DNA of 64,000 nt from an uncultured Nioella sp. (GCA_947495575.1 CANLZL010000002.1:124001-188000), one strand, 5' to 3'. Numbered from the stretch's first letter, positions 18,931-28,078 are shown. Made by a program: numbers and translations. Notes: generated by a model from the letters alone, not told the origin.

Positions 18931-21900
18931 ATGCGCGCTCTCTTAACCGCCCTCTTTCTTTCATTTGTCGCCGCCCTACCGGGCCAGGCACAAACACGCG
19001 ATACGGCGTCGACCATTCTGGTGTTGGACGCCTCGGGATCGATGTGGGGCCAGATTGATGGGGTGAACAAGATCGTCATAGCGCGCGAAGTGATTGGCGA
19101 TTTGCTGACACAGATCCCTGACGATATGGCGCTTGGCCTGACGATGTATGGCCATAACCGGCGAGGCGATTGTTCGGATATCGAGACGATGGTGCAGCCG
19201 GGTCTTAACAACCGTGACCAGATTGCGGCGATTGTGAACTCGGTTAATCCGCGTGGACGCACCCCTCTGTCAGAGGCCGTGATCCAAGCGGCGAACGCGC
19301 TGCGTTATACTGAAAACCCGGCCACTGTTATCCTCGTCTCGGACGGGCGGGAAACCTGCGATGCTGACCCATGCGCCGTGGGTCGCGCCTTGGAAGAATC
19401 TGGGATAGATTTCACCGCCCATGTCATTGGTTTTGATGTTTCTGCCGCCGAAGACCAAGCGCAACTACAATGCCTTGCTGAAAACACCGGCGGGCAGTTT
19501 TTGACGGCCGACAATGCCGACGAACTTGCCGATGCATTGGCACAAGTTGCCGTGGCCCCGCCCCCGCCGCCCGCCAACATCACCTTCCAGGCCGTTGTTG
19601 AGCCGGACAATTCCGCCCCCGTTTCTCCTTTGGTTTGGGAAGTCTTTGACATGGCAGGCAACCAGATCGTTGATGCCATCGAAGCGCCTTCGGTTATTGC
19701 GCAACTGCCGGCTGGAGATTACCGGGTACAGGTCTATCGCGTGACTGCCGAAACGGAGCATGGCGGCACGTTTGTCGTGCAGGCAGGTGTTGATCAGACG
19801 GTGATCATCCCTCTGCCCCAGCTGATCCCCGAGGCCAGCTTGACGGCGCCGGAAAGCGCACCGATCCGATCCATTGTGAGCGTTGAATGGACCGGCCCGG
19901 GCGCAGAGGGCGACTATATTCAATTGGCGCTTGCCGATAGATCCATGGCAGTCTCAAGGGCAGAGCTGGATGTTGGCAACTTCGTGTCAATCACGATGCC
20001 GGCCGCCCCCGGAGACTACGTTTTTCAATATGTGCACGCGGCGATGAATGCTGTCCTTGCTGAGGCAACAATTTCTGTTACACCGCCACCGGTCCAGATA
20101 ACAGCACCCGCAAGCGCTGTTGCCGGTTCCACAATTCAGGTTCAATGGTTCGGGGCATTTGTTCAGGGCGATTTCATTGCCGCTGGCCATCCGGGTCAAC
20201 AGACTTATGCAACTCATGCCCAAACCAGCGACGGAAATCCGGTCGACTTACGGGTACCATCCCAGCCTGGCCAATATGAGCTGCGCTACTATCAGGGTCG
20301 TGGGCGTGAGGTTTTGGCGACAGTCATTTTGGATGTGACGCCGGCCTTGGCCACGTTGGATGCACCCACTACCGCCGAGATTGGCCAAACCATTCAAGTG
20401 GGCTGGACCGGCCCCGCCTATGATCCCGATTTCATTGCAGTGGCTGAGATCGGAGCAAACACCCACATAAACTATAGCCTGACACGCGACGGCAGCCCGG
20501 CAGATCTGGTCATGCCCCCCGAACCCGGAACTTACGAAATCCGCTATGTCATGCAGCAGGATCGAGAGGTCATTGCCACCCGGACCATTGAAGTGACGGA
20601 TATTCTGGCCAGCCTTGATGCACCGGCCACGGCCACGGCTGGCTCCACCATCCAAGTCGGATGGCAAGGGCCCGGCTATCAGAATGACTTCATTTCAGTT
20701 GCAGACATGGATGACCGTGGTGCGAATTCTGTAAATTATAGCTACACGCGCGACGGCAATCCGGTGTCTCTGCAAATGCCAGTAGACCCCGGCCAATACG
20801 AAATCCGCTATATTCTCAGCCAGAATCGGCAGATTTTGGCGCGGGTTGTGATCGATGTCACCCCTGTGGGCGCAACAATCGACGCGCCAGCCAGTGCCGC
20901 AGCGGGACAAACGATCAGCGTCGGCTGGACTGGCCCGGATTACGACAATGATTTCATCTCGATTGCGCCTGTTGGGGCTGCTGATAACTCCTATGAGAAT
21001 TATAGCTATACCCGTGAAGGAGCGCCGGTTGATCTGGTGATGCCAGTTGACCCCGGCCAATACGAGATCCGCTATATCGTCAATCAGGATCGCACAGCGA
21101 TTGCACGCACCGTGATCGAAGTGACGGCCATTGGCGCAACGATTGATGCGCCGACATCGGCTAATGCGGGGGAAACCATTTCCGTCGGTTGGACTGGGCC
21201 GGACTATCATAATGACTTTATTGCAATTTCTCGGATCGATGATGCGCGTGGCTATGAAAACTACAGCTATACACGTGACGGCACCCCTTTGGATTTGGTC
21301 ATGCCAACAACGCCGGGTGATTACGAAATTCGATATGTCGTCAATCAAGACCGTGAGATCATCGCCCGCACCGTCATAACTGTTGGCGCAGTATCCGCCG
21401 GAATTGATGCACCGCAAACAGCAGTGGCAGGCGAAACGATCCAGGTTGGATGGACTGGCCCCGATTATCACAATGATTTCATTGCCATTTCCCGGATCGA
21501 TGATGAACGCGGCTACGAAAACTATAGCTACACCCGTGATGGAACACCTCTTGATCTTGAGATTCCAACGGAACCAGGCAGTTATGAAATTCGCTATATC
21601 GTCAATCAAGATCGTGAGATCATTGCCCGCACGGTGATCGAGGTCACGCCGGTTTCAGCAGGCCTAAACGCACCGGGCACTGCCGTTGTCGGGGAAACCA
21701 TCAACGTAACCTGGACAGGTCCGGATTATCATAATGACTTTATCGCGATCAGCCGCACGGATGATGCACGTGGCTATGAGAACTACACCTATACACGGGA
21801 TGGCAGCCCGTCCGATGTCCTTATCCCCTCTGAGCCAGGCAGCTACGAAATCCGCTATATCGTCAATCAGGATCGGACGATAATTGCGCGGGTCGCCCTG

Positions 21901-22176
21901 ACGGTGATGGATCTGTCGGTGACTTTGGATGCCCCTGCCACCGGTGTTGCCGGCAGCACGATCCAAGTTCGCCATAACGGGCCGGATTACCGCAATGACT
22001 TCATTGGTATCGGTGTTCCCGGAAACGACCGGCAGGAAACCTATGGACGTACCAGCAATGGGAACCCTGTATCGGTCGACCTGCCGGATGAACCGGGGCA
22101 ATATGAGGTGCGGTATTATATGAATCAGGATCGTCGAATAATTGGCCGCGTGCCAATCACGGTCACGGCACAGTAA
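18931..22176 (+). CDS. Exported vWA-domain protein with nine tandem Ig-like repeats
   Basis: The 1081-residue product has a signal peptide (ending GQAQ), then a von Willebrand A domain with a complete MIDAS: D33-x-S35-x-S37 in LDASGSMWG, T111 in RGRTPLSEA and D138 in VSDGRETC. A Pro-rich linker (VAPPPPPANITF) and one divergent beta domain follow. Nine tandem repeats of about 84-88 residues then run to the C-terminus, each with a GWTGPDYxNDFIAI-like start and an EIRYIVNQDREIIAR-like end. No membrane anchor or sorting signal is seen. GAGGA favours the ATG at 18931. The protein is likely a periplasmic or extracellular metal-dependent adhesive or scaffold; its ligand is unknown. Confidence 0.93.
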   Translation: MRALLTALFLSFVAALPGQAQTRDTASTILVLDASGSMWGQIDGVNKIVIAREVIGDLLTQIPDDMALGLTMYGHNRRGDCSDIETMVQPGLNNRDQIAAIVNSVNPRGRTPLSEAVIQAANALRYTENPATVILVSDGRETCDADPCAVGRALEESGIDFTAHVIGFDVSAAEDQAQLQCLAENTGGQFLTADNADELADALAQVAVAPPPPPANITFQAVVEPDNSAPVSPLVWEVFDMAGNQIVDAIEAPSVIAQLPAGDYRVQVYRVTAETEHGGTFVVQAGVDQTVIIPLPQLIPEASLTAPESAPIRSIVSVEWTGPGAEGDYIQLALADRSMAVSRAELDVGNFVSITMPAAPGDYVFQYVHAAMNAVLAEATISVTPPPVQITAPASAVAGSTIQVQWFGAFVQGDFIAAGHPGQQTYATHAQTSDGNPVDLRVPSQPGQYELRYYQGRGREVLATVILDVTPALATLDAPTTAEIGQTIQVGWTGPAYDPDFIAVAEIGANTHINYSLTRDGSPADLVMPPEPGTYEIRYVMQQDREVIATRTIEVTDILASLDAPATATAGSTIQVGWQGPGYQNDFISVADMDDRGANSVNYSYTRDGNPVSLQMPVDPGQYEIRYILSQNRQILARVVIDVTPVGATIDAPASAAAGQTISVGWTGPDYDNDFISIAPVGAADNSYENYSYTREGAPVDLVMPVDPGQYEIRYIVNQDRTAIARTVIEVTAIGATIDAPTSANAGETISVGWTGPDYHNDFIAISRIDDARGYENYSYTRDGTPLDLVMPTTPGDYEIRYVVNQDREIIARTVITVGAVSAGIDAPQTAVAGETIQVGWTGPDYHNDFIAISRIDDERGYENYSYTRDGTPLDLEIPTEPGSYEIRYIVNQDREIIARTVIEVTPVSAGLNAPGTAVVGETINVTWTGPDYHNDFIAISRTDDARGYENYTYTRDGSPSDVLIPSEPGSYEIRYIVNQDRTIIARVALTVMDLSVTLDAPATGVAGSTIQVRHNGPDYRNDFIGIGVPGNDRQETYGRTSNGNPVSVDLPDEPGQYEVRYYMNQDRRIIGRVPITVTAQ
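19834..22173 (+). repeat. Nine tandem coding repeats (period 252-264 bases)
   Basis: Repeat units begin near 19834, 20092, 20344, 20602, 20866, 21130, 21391, 21652 and 21913. Units six to eight (21130-21912) are the most alike, sharing GPDYHNDFIAISR and RGYENY, with equal 261-base spacing, which suggests recent unit duplication. The first two and the last are the most diverged. Confidence 0.9.
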
Positions 22177-22198
22177 CGTCTCAACGTCAGTTTTAAGG

Positions 22199-22232
22199 CC
22201 CTCAGCGAATTCTCGTTGAGGGTCTTTTTTTT
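22199..22232 (+). terminator. Rho-independent terminator after the vWA gene
   Basis: CCCTCAGCGA-ATTC-TCGTTGAGGG is a 10-base stem containing one G-T pair, followed by TC and eight T residues. Confidence 0.93.
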
Positions 22233-22246
22233 GAGAGCGGTATTCA

Positions 22247-22302
22247 TTCATCCAAAAGGTTGACTGATTGGGAGTCACTTGTTATTCATCCATATGGTTG
22301 AA
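22247..22302 (+). promoter_or_regulatory. Paired palindromic operators at the ArsR gene start
   Basis: Two related sites, TTCATCCAAAAGGTTGA (22247-22263) and TTCATCCATATGGTTGAA (22285-22302), lie about 38 bases apart. The second is a near-perfect palindrome around CCATATGG with TTCA/TGAA ends. ArsR-family dimers bind such inverted repeats, so autoregulation is inferred. The second copy covers the likely ATG at 22294. Confidence 0.65.
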
Positions 22303-22632
22303 CGAAAGGACCCAAACGCGCTCAGCGCCATTCTCAAAGCCGCGTCCGATCCGACGCGACGGCAGATTCTTACGCTTTTGGCTCAGCAAGGGCCAATGCG
22401 TGTCACAGATATTGCGCCCCGTTTTGAGATGAGCCTGAATTCGGTTTCCAAGCATATTAAAGTGCTTGAAAACGCCGGCTTGGTCAGTCGCCGCACTGAA
22501 TGGCGCGAGCATCTGATCGAAGTGCAAATGGACCCCCTTTCCGAAATAGATCAATGGTTTGCCGGTTTGCGCTCGATCTGGGCGCTCCGGTTAGATGCCC
22601 TCGAAGCTGCCCTTAAGGAGGACGATGAATGA
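22294..22632 (+). CDS. ArsR-family winged-helix repressor
   Basis: The protein of about 112 residues has the ArsR fold: ALSAILKAASDPTRRQILTLL opens the domain and the recognition helix reads MSLNSVSKHIKVLENAGLV. No cysteine pair for metal sensing is seen, so it belongs to the metal-independent type that usually accompanies SRPBCC proteins. A TTG at 22279 has GGAG only four bases before it; the ATG at 22294 lies inside an operator and lacks an obvious Shine-Dalgarno, so the start is unsettled. It overlaps the next gene by four bases and heads a three-gene operon. Confidence 0.93.
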   Translation: MVERKDPNALSAILKAASDPTRRQILTLLAQQGPMRVTDIAPRFEMSLNSVSKHIKVLENAGLVSRRTEWREHLIEVQMDPLSEIDQWFAGLRSIWALRLDALEAALKEDDE

Positions 22633-23051
22633 CCGAACTATCCCTGGAAGTTTCCCACCAACTCCCCTACCCGCCGGAACGCGTGTTCAATGCATGGCTG
22701 GACCCAAAGATGCTGGCCAAATTCATGATCCCGGGGCCCGGAATGACCGTGCCAGAGGCGCATTCAGATGCGGCCGTCGGGGGGCGGTTCAAGATCATTA
22801 TGCGCACACCGGATGGCGATGACCTGCCACATGAGGGTGAATATACCGCAATCGACCCGCATGATCGCCTGCAATTCACTTGGAATTCTCCGTACAGTCA
22901 GGACGATTCCACGGTGACCCTTACATTCAATGCTGAGAATGGTGGAACAAATATCCGCCTGCATCACGTCCGGTTCCCCAATGAGGAAAGCCGCGACAAT
23001 CATGAAGGTGGCTGGACCTTGATCCTGCAGGCCATGGAGGGTGCGCTATGA
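22629..23051 (+). CDS. SRPBCC (AHSA1-like) domain protein
   Basis: The 140-residue protein matches the Aha1/CalC-type START-like fold that binds hydrophobic ligands in a helix-grip cavity: YPPERVFNAWLDPKMLAKF near the N-terminus, GGRFKIIMRTPDG and YTAIDPHDRLQFTW in the middle, and a C-terminal GWTLILQAMEG helix. It overlaps the ArsR gene upstream and the membrane protein gene downstream by ATGA. ArsR-SRPBCC pairs are common and their ligands are mostly unknown; the protein may carry or sense the signal, but that is inference. Confidence 0.92.
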   Translation: MTELSLEVSHQLPYPPERVFNAWLDPKMLAKFMIPGPGMTVPEAHSDAAVGGRFKIIMRTPDGDDLPHEGEYTAIDPHDRLQFTWNSPYSQDDSTVTLTFNAENGGTNIRLHHVRFPNEESRDNHEGGWTLILQAMEGAL

Positions 23052-23419
23052 TCAACTGGCTTGCGATGGGCGCAGGCGTCGTAGTTGCGTTTGCCTTGGG
23101 CTTTGTAATCTATGGCCCATTCCTTGGGTTGCAACGCCGTTGGGCTGAAGGCACACGCATCAGCCCCGAACCGCCCGCTGCGCCTCCGTTTGGATCGATG
23201 CTGGCTCAGATCGTCTCATTGGCACTTCTGTCACTTGTCATCGCGATCACGGCAACCACAGACAGCCTGTTTCTTGCGATATTCGCGATCCTTGCGGTTG
23301 CAGCCCAGGCCGCGTCGGTCGGGTCATGGGCGCAGAAGTCCGGTTTCGCTATTGCCTTGGATACGGGCTATGCCATTCTTTGCGGTGCCGTGATGATAGT
23401 GATGCAGGGCATCTTCTGA
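23048..23419 (+). CDS. DUF1761-like small membrane protein
   Basis: The 123-residue product has four hydrophobic segments: an N-terminal one with ALGFVIYGPFLG, the conserved-looking RRWAEG loop, and three more helices. Length and pattern fit DUF1761-type membrane proteins. As the third gene of the ArsR-SRPBCC operon (ATGA overlap), it may handle the same hydrophobic compound, but no mechanism can be read from the sequence. Confidence 0.75.
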   Translation: MINWLAMGAGVVVAFALGFVIYGPFLGLQRRWAEGTRISPEPPAAPPFGSMLAQIVSLALLSLVIAITATTDSLFLAIFAILAVAAQAASVGSWAQKSGFAIALDTGYAILCGAVMIVMQGIF

Positions 23420-23423
23420 CCGT

Positions 23424-23456
23424 CAAAAAAGAAGAAGGCCGGGCAGTTGCCCGGCC
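23424..23456 (-). terminator. Terminator hairpin between the DUF1761-like gene and lpdA
   Basis: GGCCGGGC-AGTT-GCCCGGCC is a perfect 8-base stem. On the minus strand it is followed by TTCTTCTTTTTT, a good tail for lpdA; on the plus strand only CTCTCCT follows. Confidence 0.85.
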
Positions 23457-23482
23457 TCTCCTACCCCTCCGTTAGCCGGAGT

Positions 23483-24877
23483 TTACATGTGGATGACGCG
23501 CCCATAGGCGTCGAGCACAGCCTCATGCATCATTTCGCTCAAAGTCGGATGCGGGAAGACGGTTTCCATCAGGTCCTCTTCCGTGGTCTCCAGTTTCTGA
23601 CCAATCACATAGCCCTGGATCATCTCGGTGACTTCCGCGCCAACCATATGCGCGCCAAGAAGCTCGCCGGTTTTAGCGTCAAACACAGTTTTGATAAGGC
23701 CCTCAGCCTCACCCAGTGCAATCGCCTTGCCGTTGCCAATGAAGGGGAATCGACCAACTTTGATGTCATAGCCCGCTTCTTTGGCTTTCGCTTCGGTCAA
23801 ACCAACCGAGGCAACCTGTGGATGGCAATAAGTGCAGCCCGCGATGGAGTTTGGCTTGATCGGGTGGGGTTTGCCGCCCGAAATCAACTCCGCAACCATA
23901 ACACCTTCGTGGCTGGCTTTGTGCGCCAACCAAGGGGCACCGGCGATATCGCCAATGGCATAGAGACCGTCAACGCCAGTGCGGCAGTATTCATCGGTTA
24001 CAACATGGGTTCGGTCGACTTTCACGCCAAGCGCCTCAAGGCCAAGACCCTCGACATTGCCGACGATCCCAACAGCGGAAATGACCGTGTCATATTCCTG
24101 CTTTTCGATCTTACCGCCAACTTCGATATGGGCGACCACTTTATCGGCAGACCGATCGAGCTGCTTGACCATCGCCTTTTGCAGGATCTTCATTCCCTGC
24201 TTTTCAAAAGATTTTTTGGCAAATGCCGAAATCTCTGCATCTTCGACTGGCAGCACGCGATCCATGACTTCAACGACGGTCGTGTCAGCGCCAAGCGTGT
24301 TATAGAAGCTGGCAAATTCGATGCCGATCGCGCCAGAGCCGATAACCAGCAGTTTCTTGGGCATATGCGGCGGTTGCAGCGCAGTCTTATAAGTCCAGAC
24401 GCGTTTCGCATCAGCCTCAAGTCCAGGCAATTCCCGAGCCCGTGCACCGGTGGCGAGGATAATACTCTTCGCCGTCAGTTCCTCGGTCCCCTTGTCAGTT
24501 TCGACCTTCACCTTGCCTTTGGCGGGGATCGTGGCCGAGCCCATGAACACAGTGACCTTGTTCTTTTTCATCAGGTGGCCGATGCCGGAAGTCAGTTGTT
24601 TGGCAACGCCACGCGACCGTTTCACAACCGCGTCCAGATCGTAATCGATCTTTTCCGCAGACAGGCCGAATTCCTTGGCGCGGTGCATCAGGTGGAAAAC
24701 CTCGGCAGAGCGCAACAAGGCTTTGGTCGGAATGCAGCCCCAGTTCAGGCAAATGCCACCCAGGTGCTCACGTTCTACAATGGCGACCTTCTGGCCAAGC
24801 TGAGCGGCCCGAATGGCCGCGACATAGCCGCCAGGACCTGCGCCAATTACGACTGTATCAAACGATTGTGTGCCCAC
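23483..24877 (-). CDS. lpdA: Dihydrolipoyl dehydrogenase
   Basis: This flavoprotein (E3) reoxidises the dihydrolipoyl groups of 2-oxoacid dehydrogenase complexes or the glycine cleavage system. The 464-residue length is standard. FAD-binding GAGPGG is near residue 12, the redox disulfide C43-x4-C48 sits in GGICLNWGCIPTK, the NAD site GSGAIGIEF is mid-protein, and the C-terminal HPTLSE holds the active-site His-Glu pair. The start is GTG at 24877 with GGAGGAG seven bases upstream. No E1/E2 gene is adjacent, so its partner complex is not identifiable here. A palindrome lies just upstream. Confidence 0.98.
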   Translation of the reverse strand: MGTQSFDTVVIGAGPGGYVAAIRAAQLGQKVAIVEREHLGGICLNWGCIPTKALLRSAEVFHLMHRAKEFGLSAEKIDYDLDAVVKRSRGVAKQLTSGIGHLMKKNKVTVFMGSATIPAKGKVKVETDKGTEELTAKSIILATGARARELPGLEADAKRVWTYKTALQPPHMPKKLLVIGSGAIGIEFASFYNTLGADTTVVEVMDRVLPVEDAEISAFAKKSFEKQGMKILQKAMVKQLDRSADKVVAHIEVGGKIEKQEYDTVISAVGIVGNVEGLGLEALGVKVDRTHVVTDEYCRTGVDGLYAIGDIAGAPWLAHKASHEGVMVAELISGGKPHPIKPNSIAGCTYCHPQVASVGLTEAKAKEAGYDIKVGRFPFIGNGKAIALGEAEGLIKTVFDAKTGELLGAHMVGAEVTEMIQGYVIGQKLETTEEDLMETVFPHPTLSEMMHEAVLDAYGRVIHM

Positions 24878-24900
24878 GGGTGATCTCCTCCGTCAATAAT

Positions 24901-24922
24901 ATTTGTTTAGTGTTAAACAAAT
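24901..24922. promoter_or_regulatory. Perfect palindrome upstream of lpdA
   Basis: ATTTGTTTA-GTGT-TAAACAAAT has 9-base perfect arms and lies 24 bases before the lpdA start, where an operator or leader hairpin would lie. The regulator is unknown. Confidence 0.55.
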
Positions 24923-24997
24923 TAGGTCAGTAAAATCAACCTAAATTAGGCCGATAGCCGGTTGGAACGCGAAAACCCGCCATTCACCACACGCAAT

Positions 24998-25014
24998 AGT
25001 TTAATGGTTAAACT
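24998..25014. repeat. Short palindrome after the DUF924 gene
   Basis: AGTTTAA-TGG-TTAAACT has perfect 7-base arms and shares a GTTTA-nTGn-TTAAAC core with the palindrome at 24901. It lies directly after the stop of the DUF924 gene, 84 bases from the first. Confidence 0.45.
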
Positions 25015-25620
25015 TTAGACTTTCTCCCTCAACTCCTCGACCACCTTGCCATAGCCGCCCGCCTGAATGAACTCTTTTTCTTTGTCCGAAGATCTGCGAC
25101 CCAAAGCGTCATTTCGAAACGGGAAGCGACCAAAGCGTCGAATGATCTCTCGGTGGGCTTGGGCATGCAGAAGACTAATCTCTTTTGTCTCCGGCATTCG
25201 CTCACACATCAAACGTACGCCATGATCCTGATCGGTAACCAGCTCGGAATGCAGAAACGGCATATAGAAAAACCGGCGCTCTTCCTCATCAAACCGTTTA
25301 TCCCATCCTTGTTTCAAGGCGCGACAGGCCGCAGCTCGGGCCTTTTGATCGGTGGAAAACGCCTTGGCCGATCCCCTGAACATATTTCGAGGAAACTGAT
25401 CGAGCAGGATCACCAGCGCGAGAGCCTTTCGCGGATGGCTTGCCCAATCGCCCAGTTTGCCAGCGGCACCCTCTTCCCACAGGGACAAAAAACGCGACCG
25501 GATGTCTTCGTCCAATGTATCGCTTCCATTAAATCGGACTTCTGGTTTGCATTCCTCAAACCAGAACGCCAGAACCTCTTCTGACTTATGGGTCATTTTA
25601 CTGCACTCCTCATTTTGCAT
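25015..25620 (-). CDS. DUF924 family protein
   Basis: The 201-residue protein has the DUF924 hallmarks: VLAFWFEE near the start, ALALVILLDQFPRNMFRG, FFYMPFLHSE, and a C-terminal RFGRFPFRNDALGR. The fold is related to alpha-helical TPR-like proteins. It is cytoplasmic and of unknown function. GAGGAGGGG before the ATG at 25620 supports that start; another ATG at 25596 is weaker. It lies between lpdA and an MFS gene, all on the minus strand. Confidence 0.9.
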   Translation of the reverse strand: MQNEECSKMTHKSEEVLAFWFEECKPEVRFNGSDTLDEDIRSRFLSLWEEGAAGKLGDWASHPRKALALVILLDQFPRNMFRGSAKAFSTDQKARAAACRALKQGWDKRFDEEERRFFYMPFLHSELVTDQDHGVRLMCERMPETKEISLLHAQAHREIIRRFGRFPFRNDALGRRSSDKEKEFIQAGGYGKVVEELREKV

Positions 25621-25659
25621 ATTGCCCCTCCTCAAGGTCTTCTTCGTTGACGGATTGTA

Positions 25660-26922
25660 TTATTCTGCCTGTTCGTCCGTCGCTTCTGCATAAAGTTCCT
25701 GTGCGGTTTCCATCGCTACGGCCCCAGATGTTGGCAAGACCAGAGCGTAGGACACAGCATCGTAATCATCTGTTTCGGCGTAGACCGATTGCCGCCGGGT
25801 CATTCGCCATCCGGCGTACGCGGCCAAGCAGGCCAAGGCGATTGCCATGAACAGCCAGAACCCCTCTGGCCCAATGGCCCCCATCATCCAGCCAACCGTT
25901 GGGGGGCCCGCGATTGCGCCCAGACCGTTAATGAAGACCAATCCGCCGGATGCTGCTGCCATATCCTCAGTTTCCAGATTGTCATTGGTGTAGGCAATCA
26001 GCAGTGCATAAAGCGGCTGCGCCAGCCCGCCGTTCAGGATCCCCGCAACAATCAGGAATTCGAAGCGACCACCAGCCAGATATCCAAACAGCCCGGCGAC
26101 GGAACATCCAAGCGTGACAAAGAATATCAACAGCCGACGATCCATACGGTCCGACATCCAGCCAATGGGGTATTGGAAAAGGATCCCGCCAACAAAGAAA
26201 GAAGAGACAAGGATCGAAATCTCTCTAACCGTAAACCCGGCCTCAGTTCCATAAACCGCAGCCATGCCAAACTGTGCCGAGAAGACGAACCCCATCAAGA
26301 TCATGCCAACACAGCCCAGTGGCGAGATGTTGAAAAGCTCTCTCAGGCTCATGGGGCGTGTGGAATCGAATGCCGGTGTCGGAGTGGCGGCCAACAAAAT
26401 CGGCGCGAAGGACAGCGACACAAGGATGGATGGGATGATAAACAGGATAAAGCCTGACGGGTCGCCAAAGTTCAAAAGGCCTTGACCCAGGATCAGGCCG
26501 ACCATTTGCACCATCATATATGCCGACAAGGCCTGCCCTCGCGTGTCATTGGTGGACGCGTTGTTCAGCCAGCTTTCGGTGGTCACGTAGACACCAGACA
26601 AACAGAACCCAATGATGACGCGTAGCCCCATCCAAGCATAGGGATCAGCAAATACCGGATAAGATATAAGAACGGCCGAAATGAAAGATCCAAGGGCCGC
26701 AAACACACGCACGTGGCCCACGCGCCGGATCATCATGGGGGTCAGGCGTGACCCAAATAGGAACCCCACGAAATAGCCAGAAGTGATCAGGGACAACTGG
26801 TAGGTCGAGAAGCCTTCAAGCGCTCCACGCACGCCCATAAGCGAGCCTTGTAGCGAGTTGCCGACCTGCAGCAGCATCAGTCCCAACAATAGGGCCCACG
26901 CGCTTGCAATTACCTGTTTCAT
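25660..26922 (-). CDS. MFS transporter (YcaD-like)
   Basis: The 420-residue protein has twelve hydrophobic segments, the loop 2-3 motif region GSRLTPMMIRRVGHVRVF and the mirrored PIGWMSDRMDRRLL in the second half. The FGLxxR-like VIIGFCLSGVYVTTESWLN stretch resembles YcaD-type carriers. The ATG at 26922 follows GGAG; a longer in-frame start at 26973 adds 17 charged residues. The substrate is unknown. It stands alone between the DUF924 gene and queA. Confidence 0.93.
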   Translation of the reverse strand: MKQVIASAWALLLGLMLLQVGNSLQGSLMGVRGALEGFSTYQLSLITSGYFVGFLFGSRLTPMMIRRVGHVRVFAALGSFISAVLISYPVFADPYAWMGLRVIIGFCLSGVYVTTESWLNNASTNDTRGQALSAYMMVQMVGLILGQGLLNFGDPSGFILFIIPSILVSLSFAPILLAATPTPAFDSTRPMSLRELFNISPLGCVGMILMGFVFSAQFGMAAVYGTEAGFTVREISILVSSFFVGGILFQYPIGWMSDRMDRRLLIFFVTLGCSVAGLFGYLAGGRFEFLIVAGILNGGLAQPLYALLIAYTNDNLETEDMAAASGGLVFINGLGAIAGPPTVGWMMGAIGPEGFWLFMAIALACLAAYAGWRMTRRQSVYAETDDYDAVSYALVLPTSGAVAMETAQELYAEATDEQAE

Positions 26923-27016
26923 GGCGCTGCTCCGCCTTTTTAATTGGTCATCTTCACTCAGCCTCTCAATCACATGAAACTGAGTCTGAAAACGCCTAAT
27001 TCAAATCAGGCTAACA

Positions 27017-28078
27017 TCAATTTGCGGCAGGTTTAGGGAAAAGCAGCGACGCATCACCATATGAGAAAAATCTGTAACCTTTTGAAACGGCTCGCGAGTA
27101 GATTGCGCGAATTTCAGCTTCTCCCATCAGGGCAGATACCAGCATCAAAAGTGTCGATTTGGGTAAATGAAAATTTGTCATCAGGCCATCGGTGATTTTG
27201 AAGCGATATCCGGGGTAGATAAAGATCTCTGTATCCCCGCTCCATGGAACCATCTGACCATCAGGTTTTGCCGCGGTTTCAATCAGGCGAAGGGCGGTTG
27301 TTCCGACCGGGATGATACGCCCGCCCGCGGCACGTGTTGCGTTCATTTGCTCTGTGGCTTGCGCACTAACCTCACCCCATTCGGAATGCATTTTATGCGT
27401 TGTCACATCCTCAACGGTGACAGGCAGAAACGTACCCGCCCCAACATGTAAGGTTACATGGGAAAAGGTCACACCGCGCGCTTTCAAAGCGTCGATCAGA
27501 GCCTCGTCAAAATGCAGCGAGGCTGTCGGAGCGGCGACGGCCCCTTTTTTACTGGCCCAAATTGTCTGGTAATCTTCATGGTCCTGTTCATCTGCAGGGC
27601 GTTTGGACGCGATATAGGGCGGCAAGGGCATCGCACCCGCAGCATTCAGCGCGGCATCGAAATCATCGCCGGTAAGGTTAAACTTCAGGTGCAACCCGTC
27701 CTCGAGGGACGTGACCTCAGCCGTCAGATCGTCACTGAAAATCACAGACTCGCCAAGTGCCAGTTTTCGCATGGGTTTGGCCAAAGCGCTCCAACATCCA
27801 TCGGCTTGTGGTTCCAGCAGGGTCACTTCAATTTTGGCTGACACCCGCCCCTGAGCACTGTCGCGCCAACGCCGCCCTGTCAGCCGTGCGGGGATGACTT
27901 TTGTATCGTTCAGGATAAGACGGTCACCCGGCTGCAGAATAGCCGGCAAGTCAAATACATGCCGATCTTCGATGTTTGCCCCCTGTCCAAACAACATTCT
28001 TGCAGAAGAACGTGGTTTGGCAGGCCGCGTCGCAATCAGCTCCTCGGGCAGGTGGAAATCAAAATCGTCGAGTTTCAT
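27017..28078 (-). CDS. queA: S-adenosylmethionine:tRNA ribosyltransferase-isomerase
   Basis: QueA transfers the ribosyl moiety of S-adenosylmethionine to preQ1-modified tRNA to form epoxyqueuosine. The 353-residue length is standard. Family blocks visible are [12 protein letters not shown] at the start, [45 protein letters not shown], and [17 protein letters not shown] near the end. It starts nine bases after the stop of the large AsmA/YhdP-like gene, so the two are probably co-transcribed. Confidence 0.98.
   Translation of the reverse strand: MKLDDFDFHLPEELIATRPAKPRSSARMLFGQGANIEDRHVFDLPAILQPGDRLILNDTKVIPARLTGRRWRDSAQGRVSAKIEVTLLEPQADGCWSALAKPMRKLALGESVIFSDDLTAEVTSLEDGLHLKFNLTGDDFDAALNAAGAMPLPPYIASKRPADEQDHEDYQTIWASKKGAVAAPTASLHFDEALIDALKARGVTFSHVTLHVGAGTFLPVTVEDVTTHKMHSEWGEVSAQATEQMNATRAAGGRIIPVGTTALRLIETAAKPDGQMVPWSGDTEIFIYPGYRFKITDGLMTNFHLPKSTLLMLVSALMGEAEIRAIYSRAVSKGYRFFSYGDASLLFPKPAAN

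Noticed and set aside
20695-21609. A 304-codon open frame opposite the vWA repeats
   Set aside because: It is long only because the coding repeats copy the same stop-free antisense frame. There is no domain or start signal.
23447-24883. A 478-codon open frame on the plus strand opposite lpdA
   Set aside because: It mirrors lpdA in a GC-rich codon pattern that leaves the antisense frame open. The lpdA product has every catalytic motif; the antisense product has no recognisable domain.
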